64,000 nucleotides of DNA, taken from Pomphorhynchus laevis (Eukaryota; Acanthocephala; Palaeacanthocephala; Echinorhynchida; Pomphorhynchidae). The notes below the pieces were generated by a model, which did no database searches, had not been told where the DNA came from, and saw nothing but the letters and a program-made list of their open reading frames with translations. The first letter of the stretch is position 1; every line of letters begins with the position of its first letter. Shown here one piece after another: positions 63,301 to 64,000 of this stretch. Both the position numbers and the translations under genes were made by a program. The stretch is taken from the NCBI GenBank assembly GCA_012934845.2, contig WNNJ02002419.1:1-64000 (forward strand), written 5' to 3'.

Positions 63301-64000
63301 TAACTGACACAATTACTAATCACCTCACACGTTTCTCAAATTACTTCATATACCACATTGCCGTGGTATCAGATTCTATTAATTTCCAGCCTCTACGTAT
63401 GTACAAGCTCGAATATTGTAGGTGTCCGTACAAGTTTTCGTTTCCTTGTTGAAACGACGACTAGCGAATTGTCTGCTAAATTATTATTTGCTAATAATTT
63501 TGTATGTAACGATACTATCCTTCGATCAATTGTCTATTTTATATCTCTTGATCGGCATCAAAATCCAGTAATACAGAATTGGCATATAGATATTTGATAA
63601 ATATTTTGAGTTGTTCACTACAAATTTTGTAAAATGAAAGCATTAATTTCGCTATTAGTAATATATTACGTTTTAAAAATATCATTTGTCAAGTTTCTTT
63701 GATCTCGTAAAAGCATTAGGTTGTATGCGGCAATTTTGCAAAGGTTTAGAAGAACTTGTGGATTAAATCAGACCGCTACATGAAATCGACTAGTGTGTGT
63801 ACAAATCAATGGAAAGTTGAACATATTTTCTTTTCACGGTAGGCATTCGTCAAAATTGCCTACTCTAATTATTATATTAATTCCCATTACAAACTAAATG
63901 ACGCACGTTCAAAACAGAAGGTGTCATGTAATATACTTGACCATAATGGCATTATTCTAGTGTATATTGACAAGGATTATCTTCAGCCGCAAGTTAGGAA
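21934..64000 (+). CDS. Giant cadherin-repeat protein gene (22 exons visible, continues past the window)
   Basis: A plus-strand gene, followed by matching GT-AG sites and consistent codon phase across 21 introns, about 7.2 kb of coding sequence (over 2400 residues) with no end in the window. It starts with a hydrophobic signal-like segment (MLIVIIIILTA). Divergent cadherin repeats are visible from motifs such as SHFFINSTTGQVYL, HPNGTVELLQNLDKETLDYY, YRYSIYN, AVDPDGG and one canonical LNIFVTDVNDNP linker; many other linkers are degenerate (for example ISLDRHQNP followed by AF). Likely role: extracellular, calcium-dependent or calcium-independent adhesion; no transmembrane segment is seen yet. 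Introns are either 46-65 nt or 0.2-8.9 kb and TE-filled. The exact subfamily (Fat, Dachsous, other) is not assignable. Confidence 0.85.
24973..25839 (-). CDS. Penelope-like reverse transcriptase core
   Basis: A 288-codon open frame. In order: a short helix region, FSTLYTNL (catalytic motif A region), FRQVKGVPMGGNSSP (motif B), RYIDDICVF (motif C with the catalytic DD), and the thumb to NDIGFLQNHLNNL. Directly upstream in another frame is PKLHTNLIKPRFICSA, the Penelope RT1-2 signature (PKLHK.P.K.RFI). Compared with the plus copy at 4.5-5.1 kb, a one-base deletion near 24972 cuts off the last 40 or so residues. Confidence 0.85.
   Translation of the reverse strand: MNKILKVIKAHFKKYCKVIEINTGIKHYFSINSTKEFLEQTKGINFQNINTHDFSTLYTNLDLVDTKEALVKLINLIFGKRYTYICYNNYNAYLTKIKPSNKYKYMDKIELIESLNILINQNYLKVGTSIFRQVKGVPMGGNSSPIIADLFLSFIEYEFVHNCVKTKSKLYKYMKYMFRYIDDICVFNSNNFYSISEQIYPESLILNKTNINDKEGEYLDMNIKLTLTKTTINLYRKDDIFKFTRNIFLHEHSCIPYNIKYNTLNNEILRIATICNDIGFLQNHLNNL
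25945..26760 (-). pseudogene. Penelope-like linker region upstream of RT (broken frames)
   Basis: Pieces in shifting frames read IDKASNNFVFICKKLYYD (the conserved DK motif upstream of Penelope RTs), NLELIENCELRKLLSKGYKY, and KYIPKMRYKLLPPLERNCFN, which is the segment found between endonuclease and RT in permuted Penelope proteins. At least three frame breaks. Confidence 0.7.
26765..30245 (+). mobile_element. RLE-type non-LTR retrotransposon, apparently full length
   Basis: A plus-strand element inserted into the minus-strand Penelope copy. It has a 5' leader of about 270 bp, a single uninterrupted 1040-codon frame (27038-30160), and a short 3' UTR ending about GAGGGAACC (near 30243) without an obvious poly-A tail. 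Boundaries are inferred from where Penelope sequence stops and resumes; no clear target-site duplication was found. An intact frame inside a decayed host element indicates a recent insertion. Confidence 0.75.
27038..30160 (+). CDS. LINE polyprotein: Cys-rich N terminus, reverse transcriptase, restriction-like endonuclease
   Basis: 1040 residues. Residues 12-42 are a Cys cluster (CCGCNG, CKGCKC, CTDC, NCTN), a zinc-binding type seen at the start of related invertebrate RT proteins. The RT spans roughly 300-700, with VDAKNAF (Asp about 455, motif A), a QEGFTQGDPLAMAAF motif B, and YADD at 540-543. The carboxyl end has the RLE signature: Cys827-x-Cys829-x7-His837-x3-Cys841, RHN at 850-852, HPDIV (Asp898) and FIDV (Asp915). 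No APE domain. This fits site-directed target-primed retrotransposition by an RLE-type element (R2/R4/NeSL/CRE-like supergroup); the exact clade is unresolved. Start ATG is the first in frame. Confidence 0.85.
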   Translation: MTKGKPRNSPRCCGCNGQNAVCKGCKCAKASTYCTDCAATNCTNRGNSPIIVDHSTSCSTSSHVTTVKEPANSIAPIQEDVRTINHVFLNPRPTAASRDLLNDRPSAERMPCSYEDSINFMYNKVILWKPNLLSLPICQASNRFIDLLASRYLDVGEGTANEGIALKEVTVICQLILQRIPSRKAAVIRKTLERRTQMWADKQIHDLFEEAFALQQKVVQGLTKSVRITNQNESGVFSRLMQSGKTHAAIRTLDSQYASLPLLKPDDEIDGVTIYDILLDLHPPGKPIHKESILNVPLPGCMPHHAVVFSAIDGQIILKAAMRTHGCAGPSGVDAVAFRRMISSFGPHSRKLADAIASFAIRIASERVDPSILDAFTVSRLVALDKNPGVRPIGIGEIVRRIVGKVIMSLIGKDLQAVSGHVQMCSGQRGGMEYIIHRVSETITVNDQYVLLSVDAKNAFNTANRKVVLANVPFICPALECILHNTYSEPSKLVCCGRSLRSQEGFTQGDPLAMAAFAVSSLAIIHRIRESVPHVSQYWYADDANFMGSLEDVTRVWDLLESFGHQHGYFVNANKSIVMIHSEQLEETEKRFEKYNVRIETRGVKLLGSPVGDAEFVKNMSGELISKWSCLIRKLANAAKHDAQSAYVAFVKACQSKWLHLCRTTQCDPGWFSEIRQLIFGQFAFDVFGHTLDETEQLICSLPLSFGGMGFRDPCVDAPYVLNASKRLCRAFDQSDNILEVERLQTQALKDIASDNRLRSASLLVGLRERASIQTVKLLQYASIKGASSWLQTSPLKASGFNMTKFEFQDAVAARYNWSLSSLPKKCECGDDICLTHALSCKRGALPIIRHNEVRDVLASALSEICNGVGIEPALQPVTNAFVFQCSTTARGEDAHPDIVCGGLFGGRLERTFIDVCVFNNLAPSYHLRTVDASFEYHENRKRAKYQERISEIEHSSFIPFVLAAIGGFGPTAKRLMQTIAASMSSKLQRSYSDMISLIRTRFSIILARSISCCMRAPRSRIGEFTRPMGNTVTGIASIG
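30220..30849 (-). CDS. GIY-YIG endonuclease portion of the Penelope-like element
   Basis: A 209-codon frame (its last 10 or so codons belong to the inserted LINE). It contains LKTRFRQHI (the conserved Arg and His after the YIG strand), FHKHMRLIGHD, FILEHI, and EDFWIEIL..YLLGLND, matching the E-x-x-WI-x-x-L and GLN blocks of GIY-YIG endonucleases from permuted Penelope elements; Glu of EDFW and Asn of GLN are the expected catalytic residues. The GIY and YIG strands themselves are missing, so it is 5'-truncated. Confidence 0.75.
   Translation of the reverse strand: MLKTRFRQHIYNIQHNSQTIFHKHMRLIGHDIGYCKLFILEHIIEENISILNQKLLEKEDFWIEILNSMYLLGLNDVVQGIGRSSIIHNKQLYYNNPLKRKPRSHGDKRNKKNRLKNIKKVMYINEQLEILKQILIYNKLKDLCVDIRSFSKDIICSINQKLINDYDMQSCIIDSYCNTKYYNRTINVNNNIYSECTENKVPSNGPLLS
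31115..32462 (+). mobile_element. CR1/L2-like LINE, 5'-truncated (copy B)
   Basis: Begins within the RT before ISSAFDTADHAVLLSRL (motif A), then GVPQGSVLGPLLFSLLLGD (motif B), MQYADDILIYTHAP (motif C), and the tail AWNQLPLDVRRAPSF, stopping near 32386. The 3' UTR with GCGCTGGCACGCATTTGCCA and AATAAAT follows. Frameshifts occur near 31450 and 31640. About 1 kb is almost identical to copy A; B extends some 340 bp further 5'. No endonuclease remains. Intronic in the cadherin gene. Confidence 0.88.
32463..33255. other. Intronic AT-rich sequence
   Basis: AT-rich right part of the first giant intron, with small TATAT repeats and no recognisable element. Confidence 0.6.
33256..33558 (+). CDS. Cadherin-repeat gene, exon 2
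   Basis: Acceptor TTAAG at 33254-33255; completes the Gly codon of exon 1. It encodes HLWLLRMLNES and ends FRISTRSG at a GTTAGT donor. The upstream intron is 8.9 kb and contains the nested Penelope/RLE-LINE/CR1-like cluster. Confidence 0.8.
33559..35848. other. Intron with tandem and AT repeats
   Basis: 2.3-kb intron between exons 2 and 3. It contains the tandem repeat at 34120-34375 and TATATTA-type low-complexity runs near 34915-35070 and 35500-35640; otherwise nothing recognised. Confidence 0.6.
34120..34375. repeat. Tandem repeat, about 20-22-bp unit with higher-order copy
   Basis: Units like TTTATTTTATCGAATTTGCTT repeat about a dozen times; a longer block with TTCATTACGTCAACAAATATA recurs at a spacing of about 100 bp, showing a second level of duplication. 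Confidence 0.85.
35849..35916 (+). CDS. Cadherin-repeat gene, exon 3 (68 nt)
   Basis: Acceptor AATTTAG at 35848. It completes Gly and reads YTYLFLRHPIRDTIESDGYD, then donor CAA/GTATAC. An alternative acceptor 39 nt upstream would bring in a TAA, so this one is preferred. It continues in phase into exon 4 across a 50-nt intron. Confidence 0.7.
35967..36272 (+). CDS. Cadherin-repeat gene, exon 4
   Basis: Begins VRVRNRLCHSEM after a TTGTAAG acceptor and ends RLYKMQ at a GTATTT donor. It contains YRYSIYN...SLFVIRSQKDGII, a cadherin strand pattern. The next intron is 8.7 kb and houses the antisense MBOAT gene. Confidence 0.8.
36273..38044. other. Intronic sequence with a local duplication
   Basis: Left part of the second giant intron. 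No gene. It contains the duplicated block listed at 36870-37316 and AT-rich filler. Confidence 0.6.
36870..37316. repeat. Direct duplication of about 148 bp
   Basis: 36870-37018 (with CCCAAAATATATATTGACGT) recurs at 37170-37316 with scattered differences; the 150 bp between contains a TCCATATAATATGGA palindrome. A fragment of that spacer resembles 39428-39480. Confidence 0.75.
38045..38630 (+). mobile_element. Penelope-like RT carboxyl end plus 3' region
   Basis: An 85-codon frame (38069-38326) encodes the thumb from MHEHSCIPYNIKY to MDNK, then the structured 3' region almost identical to the 4.5-5.4 kb copy. The 3' tract is interrupted at about 38630. Confidence 0.85.
39005..39195 (+). mobile_element. 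Penelope-like 3' end
   Basis: AACTGACTTTTATTTTAAAT through GTGGACTTAGTTAGCTGATTT; 3' tip sequence of the same family as the preceding fragment, possibly the displaced end of that copy. Confidence 0.7.
39196..41160. other. Intronic sequence, no supported gene
   Basis: The minus frame 39929-40306 (125 codons, hydrophobic start, HHHIHLFPDETF) has no recognised domain, and its 3' end falls in a repeat also seen near 40900-41040 (ATGATTGATAAATAA, TAATGGGAACAATGACC), so it is probably not a gene. Confidence 0.45.
41166..41171 (-). terminator. AATAAA polyadenylation signal of the MBOAT gene
   Basis: AATAAA on the minus strand, about 16 nt past the stop codon of the acyltransferase; suggests a very short 3' UTR. 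Confidence 0.5.
41187..42365 (-). CDS. MBOAT-family acyltransferase, DGAT1/SOAT-like
   Basis: A 392-codon uninterrupted minus-strand frame with many membrane segments. The carboxyl half holds FYKDWYN (residues about 277-283), the FYxDWWN signature of DGAT1 and sterol O-acyltransferases with one Trp changed to Tyr, then EYWHRWNQPVHQF and the catalytic-type His at about 332 in AIAHEYVLIM. The expected activity is acyl-CoA-dependent esterification of diacylglycerol or a sterol in the ER membrane. At 392 residues it is shorter than typical DGAT1 (about 490) or SOAT (about 550), mainly at the amino end. It is intronless and nested antisense in a cadherin-gene intron. Whether it is active, or a retrogene, is open. 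Confidence 0.85.
   Translation of the reverse strand: MKMPHSICKDADSIKFLTIALFVSYSLASILTGIVDIACLAESKPLYASLLKPNVLKWEVVSMLIFAHSIIAATILIDQQLTRTGYIKSNKQVWLLIPEALIVTMIILTGIIGIGKQDYLTQCVSLVASILFSFKFVSFFIHQQMLRSRRYTELLEGNILKIFRSVREPWISYKLTECRTMNIQLMLKSMVMVIMFPNLILTILNCWTMSIIKYQQSTLQSSNVYNNQYIASILQYMTIQLKTTHSFFYIVLLGFLVLFEGICGCFGELSGSKNLRFYKDWYNAKSVQEYWHRWNQPVHQFLLIDLYKPLLRKHFTNDAAATIVFIVSAIAHEYVLIMLFGLKSVLFTLSFIMQPFLIKYKEFFRLHSDALAHLFFQGGFMLAVPVLYTSYS
42366..43094. other. Upstream flank of the MBOAT gene
   Basis: AT-rich; no open frame or recognised promoter element. Confidence 0.5.
43095..43250. repeat. MITE fragment (same family as 43356-43662)
   Basis: Shares TTATTGAGAGAGAAAA, TTGTAGGCATTTTCAAGGA and the right end GAGTCTCATTTCGATTTA with the complete copy downstream; the left terminal repeat is missing. 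Confidence 0.7.
43356..43662. mobile_element. MITE with about 45-bp terminal inverted repeats
   Basis: The left end TAAACCGAAATGAGATTCGC continues as an inverted match to the right end (CTCATTTCGATTTA), about 80 percent identical over 45 bp. The ends begin and finish in TA, compatible with a Tc1/mariner-type TA target, but no transposase is present (307 bp). Non-autonomous DNA transposon. Confidence 0.75.
44190..44660 (-). mobile_element. Two Penelope-like 3' ends in tandem
   Basis: The first runs from ATCAACTAACTGAG to AAGGACTAGCGGTCATCAAG (about 44190-44365); the second starts in the AT tract and includes GGATTAGAGGTCATTAGGA to the TATCTCCTCTATC block (to about 44660). Both are 5'-truncated and in the intron preceding exon 5. 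Confidence 0.7.
44968..45187 (+). CDS. Cadherin-repeat gene, exon 5
   Basis: Starts VIVTVLPKKRF in phase 0 after AATTTAG and ends FSITG with the Gly codon split (ACAG/GTAAAA), the same split-Gly position used at several other exon ends of this gene. Confidence 0.82.
45379..45512 (+). CDS. Cadherin-repeat gene, exon 6
   Basis: After ATTTACAG, completes Gly and reads DGVSHFFINSTTGQVYLTDF, a clear cadherin F-x-I-x-x-x-T-G-x-V-x-L motif; donor CGG/GTAATG, phase 0. Confidence 0.85.
45578..45764 (+). CDS. Cadherin-repeat gene, exon 7
   Basis: Reads IDVSVADVHVDARI (a degenerate inter-repeat linker) and ends FKLSTNTG with split Gly at GTTTCT. It is separated from exon 6 by 65 nt and from exon 8 by 46 nt. 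Confidence 0.83.
45811..46023 (+). CDS. Cadherin-repeat gene, exon 8
   Basis: Starts ILSLVSTIDGRRIPSVD after AAATTAG and ends INSTS at a perfect GTAAGT donor (phase 1). A truncated RLE LINE lies in the following intron about 100 bp downstream. Confidence 0.82.
46120..46790 (+). mobile_element. RLE-type LINE, truncated endonuclease end
   Basis: Encodes only the carboxyl RLE region: Cys...HTLSC (start of the zinc knuckle), RQN where the intact copy has RHN, ARLDL for HPDIV, RTLFDV, then YHENRKRAKYVERV to the stop near 46780. One in-frame TGA separates two halves of the same frame. It is a clearly different subfamily from the 27.0-30.2 kb element. 5' truncation falls exactly at the knuckle. It lies in the intron after exon 8. 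Confidence 0.8.
46940..46974. repeat. Perfect 12-bp-stem hairpin
   Basis: AATAGCCAGGTG and CACCTGGCTATT pair around 11 nt; a third partial copy (AATAGCCTGG) follows directly. Confidence 0.8.
47014..47054. repeat. Perfect 18-bp-stem hairpin
   Basis: GTAATTAATTACGTATTA, a TTTGT loop and the exact complement. Close to the previous hairpin; both are intronic and of unknown origin. Confidence 0.85.
47520..47835 (+). mobile_element. Penelope-like 3' regions, two adjoining fragments
   Basis: 47520-47620 starts in GAAACCTGATAACATGACAG; 47625-47835 starts at the last RT codons (ATGGATAATAAACAATAT) and covers the structured region with several substitutions. Diverged copies in the intron before exon 9. 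Confidence 0.7.
47836..48904. other. Intron with a possible alternative first exon
   Basis: AT-rich intron. At 48736-48816 an ATG opens 27 codons that look like a signal peptide (MFGITIFVFFIFLSNPICSR) followed by a GTTAGT donor, which would fit exon 9 through an acceptor at 48909. It could be an internal promoter and alternative start, or coincidence. Confidence 0.35.
48905..49683 (+). CDS. Cadherin-repeat gene, exon 9
   Basis: In phase with exon 8 when the acceptor CTGTTTAG at 48904 is used; encodes 259 further codons including FKLYFNGVLVLKKGY (cadherin strand) and Cys-rich stretches; donor ACA/GTAAGA. An alternative acceptor 5 nt further on would fit a different upstream exon (48736-48816). 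Confidence 0.8.
49684..51364. other. Intron with a tandem repeat
   Basis: 1.7-kb intron. The TATATGTTA-type tandem repeat at 49920-50142 is the only recognisable feature. Confidence 0.6.
49920..50142. repeat. Tandem repeat, ACTATATGTTAAT-like unit
   Basis: Irregular head-to-tail copies of AACTATATGTTAATA and AACTATATGTTAT with interspersed CGTCT. Confidence 0.85.
51365..51467 (+). CDS. Cadherin-repeat gene, exon 10
   Basis: Acceptor CATTTAG; reads FLSNFSDISGCTVEQVYPVT and ends KSRVEAI plus one base at GTTAGT; phases match both sides. Confidence 0.72.
51500..51970. repeat. Tandem repeat, ATAGATTATAGCAT-like unit
   Basis: Many degenerate copies of TATAGATTATAGCAT and TATAGATTATAATTATAAT, AT-rich minisatellite immediately after exon 10. 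Confidence 0.85.
52064..52243. repeat. Dispersed AT-rich repeat, copy 1
   Basis: ATTATCGCTCATAATTTACT to GATATTTAGTCAATTAATAC; a second copy lies at 54988-55168. Function and family unknown. Confidence 0.7.
52385..52720 (-). mobile_element. Two strongly decayed Penelope-like 3' regions
   Basis: Short matches (GAGAAGCTGCTTCGTTATCAG; AAATACATGCCAACGA; TATTATTTACTATGCATCGAC) in the order of the structured 3' region, minus strand, at about 52385-52475 and 52550-52720. Oldest copies of the family in the window. Confidence 0.5.
53395..53592 (+). CDS. Cadherin-repeat gene, exon 11
   Basis: After TTATTTAG, reads SMFGSSVCITSRHLKRSS to VDVLCDG with split Gly at GTCAGT; followed by a 48-nt intron. Confidence 0.75.
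53641..53753 (+). CDS. Cadherin-repeat gene, exon 12
   Basis: Completes Gly, reads YILIYNDRFYKRTFTLGF and ends FILIAVVD at a perfect GTAAGT donor, the position where cadherin repeats end before the linker. Confidence 0.8.
54365..54556 (-). CDS. Candidate minus-strand exon, unknown protein
   Basis: A 63-codon minus-strand frame (MDKFAVLNAVVEVTYMWGN start, ending DEDHTVKFSDIQTIC then stop) of normal protein composition, unlike the AT-biased surroundings. No domain recognised. It could be the last exon of a gene nested in the cadherin intron, together with 55394-55470. Confidence 0.35.
   Translation of the reverse strand: MDKFAVLNAVVEVTYMWGNITGDYQEKQQHQYVIKRCDVRSVIFNHVRDEDHTVKFSDIQTIC
54596..54625. 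repeat. Perfect 13-bp-stem hairpin
   Basis: TATTGATCACAAG, loop GTAT, exact complement. Lies just upstream of the minus-strand frame above. Confidence 0.8.
54892..55280. repeat. Dispersed repeat copy 2 flanked by about 100-bp direct repeats
   Basis: The block GAAATGAAAACATTTTATTG to CGGTCTGAATATA (54892-54990) recurs diverged at 55179-55280; between them lies the second copy (54988-55168) of the repeat found at 52064-52243. Confidence 0.7.
55394..55470 (-). CDS. Candidate minus-strand exon, unknown protein
   Basis: Bounded by a CGCCTTAG acceptor and a GTAAGT donor on the minus strand; reads NSNDDNVSNEEVSKRMIAGS then VLFID. Clean splice sites make it a plausible exon of a small nested antisense gene, but no partner exon is proven. 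Confidence 0.35.
56900..57071 (+). CDS. Cadherin-repeat gene, exon 13
   Basis: Phase 0 after GTATTTAG; reads PYSLPYDNILFKWSATVVI, continuing from VVD of exon 12; donor AATG/GTAATT, then a 48-nt intron. Confidence 0.75.
57120..57707 (+). CDS. Cadherin-repeat gene, exon 14
   Basis: Encodes 195 codons, ending AVDPDGGFVTYKVEG and LNLNKWSG with split Gly at GTAAGC. The AxDxDG...Y.. motif is the calcium-linker and strand signature of cadherin repeats. Confidence 0.85.
57708..59585. other. Intron containing a minisatellite
   Basis: 1.9-kb intron, AT-rich, with the tandem repeat at 58690-59190. Confidence 0.6.
58690..59190. repeat. Minisatellite, unit about 110-135 bp, about 4 copies
   Basis: Each unit has CATACATTTATGAGGCAACG, a variable AAAATAAAA tract, AACTGATGCTGATATATTC and AAATTTGAAATTTAAG. 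Length differences lie mostly in the A-rich tract. Confidence 0.9.
59586..59767 (+). CDS. Cadherin-repeat gene, exon 15
   Basis: Completes Gly of WSG and reads LITLKDSN, then LKFNVRAIGNSGRNA; donor AAG/GTAGCT in phase 0. A minisatellite fills the intron before it. Confidence 0.8.
59814..60025 (+). CDS. Cadherin-repeat gene, exon 16
   Basis: After a 46-nt intron; reads VYLNGFVPVVTDFFQ to NCSNMN; the donor ATGA/GTATTG (phase 2) is the only one that keeps exon 17 in frame. Confidence 0.75.
60073..60313 (+). CDS. Cadherin-repeat gene, exon 17
   Basis: After a 47-nt intron; reads ILELNQTVFISEVDPIG and FRVHPNGTVELLQNLDKET, the most typical cadherin repeat in the window (G-x-V then L-D-x-E); donor ACT/GTACGA. 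Confidence 0.88.
60364..60454 (+). CDS. Cadherin-repeat gene, exon 18
   Basis: After a 50-nt intron; begins LNIFVTDVNDNP, the canonical calcium-binding cadherin linker DxNDNxP; ends STPSIG with split Gly at GTATGT. Confidence 0.9.
60455..61780. other. Intron, nothing recognised
   Basis: 1.3-kb AT-rich intron between exons 18 and 19; no open frame or repeat stands out. Confidence 0.55.
61781..62022 (+). CDS. Cadherin-repeat gene, exon 19
   Basis: Completes Gly after CATGTTTAG; contains YNVDVDADN (DxDADN calcium motif) and FSINKSGEII (cadherin strand); donor CCG/GTACGT. Confidence 0.83.
62023..63112. other. Intron, nothing recognised
   Basis: 1.1-kb AT-rich intron between exons 19 and 20; no recognised element. 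Confidence 0.55.
63113..63236 (+). CDS. Cadherin-repeat gene, exon 20 (tentative)
   Basis: Needed to bridge phase 0 of exon 19 to phase 1 of exon 21. Acceptor GTGAAG, reads LPRVSHKLYQYSNDEF to CMTMLFG with split Gly at GTTTGT. The acceptor is weak, so the exact start may differ. Confidence 0.55.
63422..63567 (+). CDS. Cadherin-repeat gene, exon 21
   Basis: After ATATTGTAG; reads VRTSFRFLVETTTSELSAK to ISLDRHQNP, a degenerate DxNDNP linker; donor CCA/GTAATA. Confidence 0.72.
63843..64000 (+). CDS. Cadherin-repeat gene, exon 22 (cut by window end)
   Basis: Phase 0 after CACGGTAG; reads AFVKIAYSNYY (start of a cadherin repeat following NP) and later DHNGIILVYIDKDY (G-x-I-x-L-x-x-x-D). Open to the last base. 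Confidence 0.8.

Overview
The window is AT-rich nuclear DNA from an invertebrate animal. Three things point to a metazoan: a large cadherin-repeat gene, a chitin-deacetylase-like fragment, and a mix of Penelope-like elements, CR1/L2-like LINEs and an RLE-type LINE. The host introns include many of 46-50 nt with short T-rich TTTAG/TTTCAG acceptors, which is the style of nematodes. A nematode or another small-intron invertebrate is therefore my best guess, but the species cannot be fixed from sequence alone.

Layout. 1-21 kb is repeat-dominated: a TA tract, fold-back repeats, pieces of one Penelope-like family on both strands, a broken CR1/L2-like LINE (about 9.7-11.8 kb, minus), tandem repeats, a decayed chitin-deacetylase-like gene (6.5-6.9 kb, minus), and a tandem duplication interrupted by a second LINE copy and a SINE-like insert (18.0-19.8 kb). 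From 21.9 kb to beyond the right edge runs one plus-strand gene for a secreted or membrane cadherin-repeat protein. I can follow it through 22 exons (about 7.2 kb of coding sequence) whose splice phases all agree. Eight of its introns are 46-65 nt, while two are 8.7-8.9 kb and filled with mobile elements.

The first giant intron (24.4-33.3 kb) holds a nest: a minus-strand Penelope-like element whose GIY-YIG endonuclease lies upstream of the reverse transcriptase (permuted, Naiad/Chlamys-type order), split by an apparently intact 1040-codon RLE-type LINE on the plus strand, followed by a third CR1/L2-like LINE copy. The second giant intron (36.3-45.0 kb) holds more Penelope-like pieces, TIR-bearing MITEs, and a host MBOAT acyltransferase gene (DGAT1/SOAT-like) on the opposite strand, apparently intronless. 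Later introns carry a truncated relative of the RLE LINE (46.1-46.8 kb), more Penelope 3' ends, minisatellites, hairpins and possibly a small minus-strand nested gene (54.4-55.5 kb).

The most interesting items are the permuted Penelope element with its repeated, covarying 3' RNA structure, the complete RLE LINE with a Cys-rich amino terminus, and the strongly bimodal intron architecture of the cadherin gene. All assignments come from reading motifs and splice frames by eye; no database search was run.
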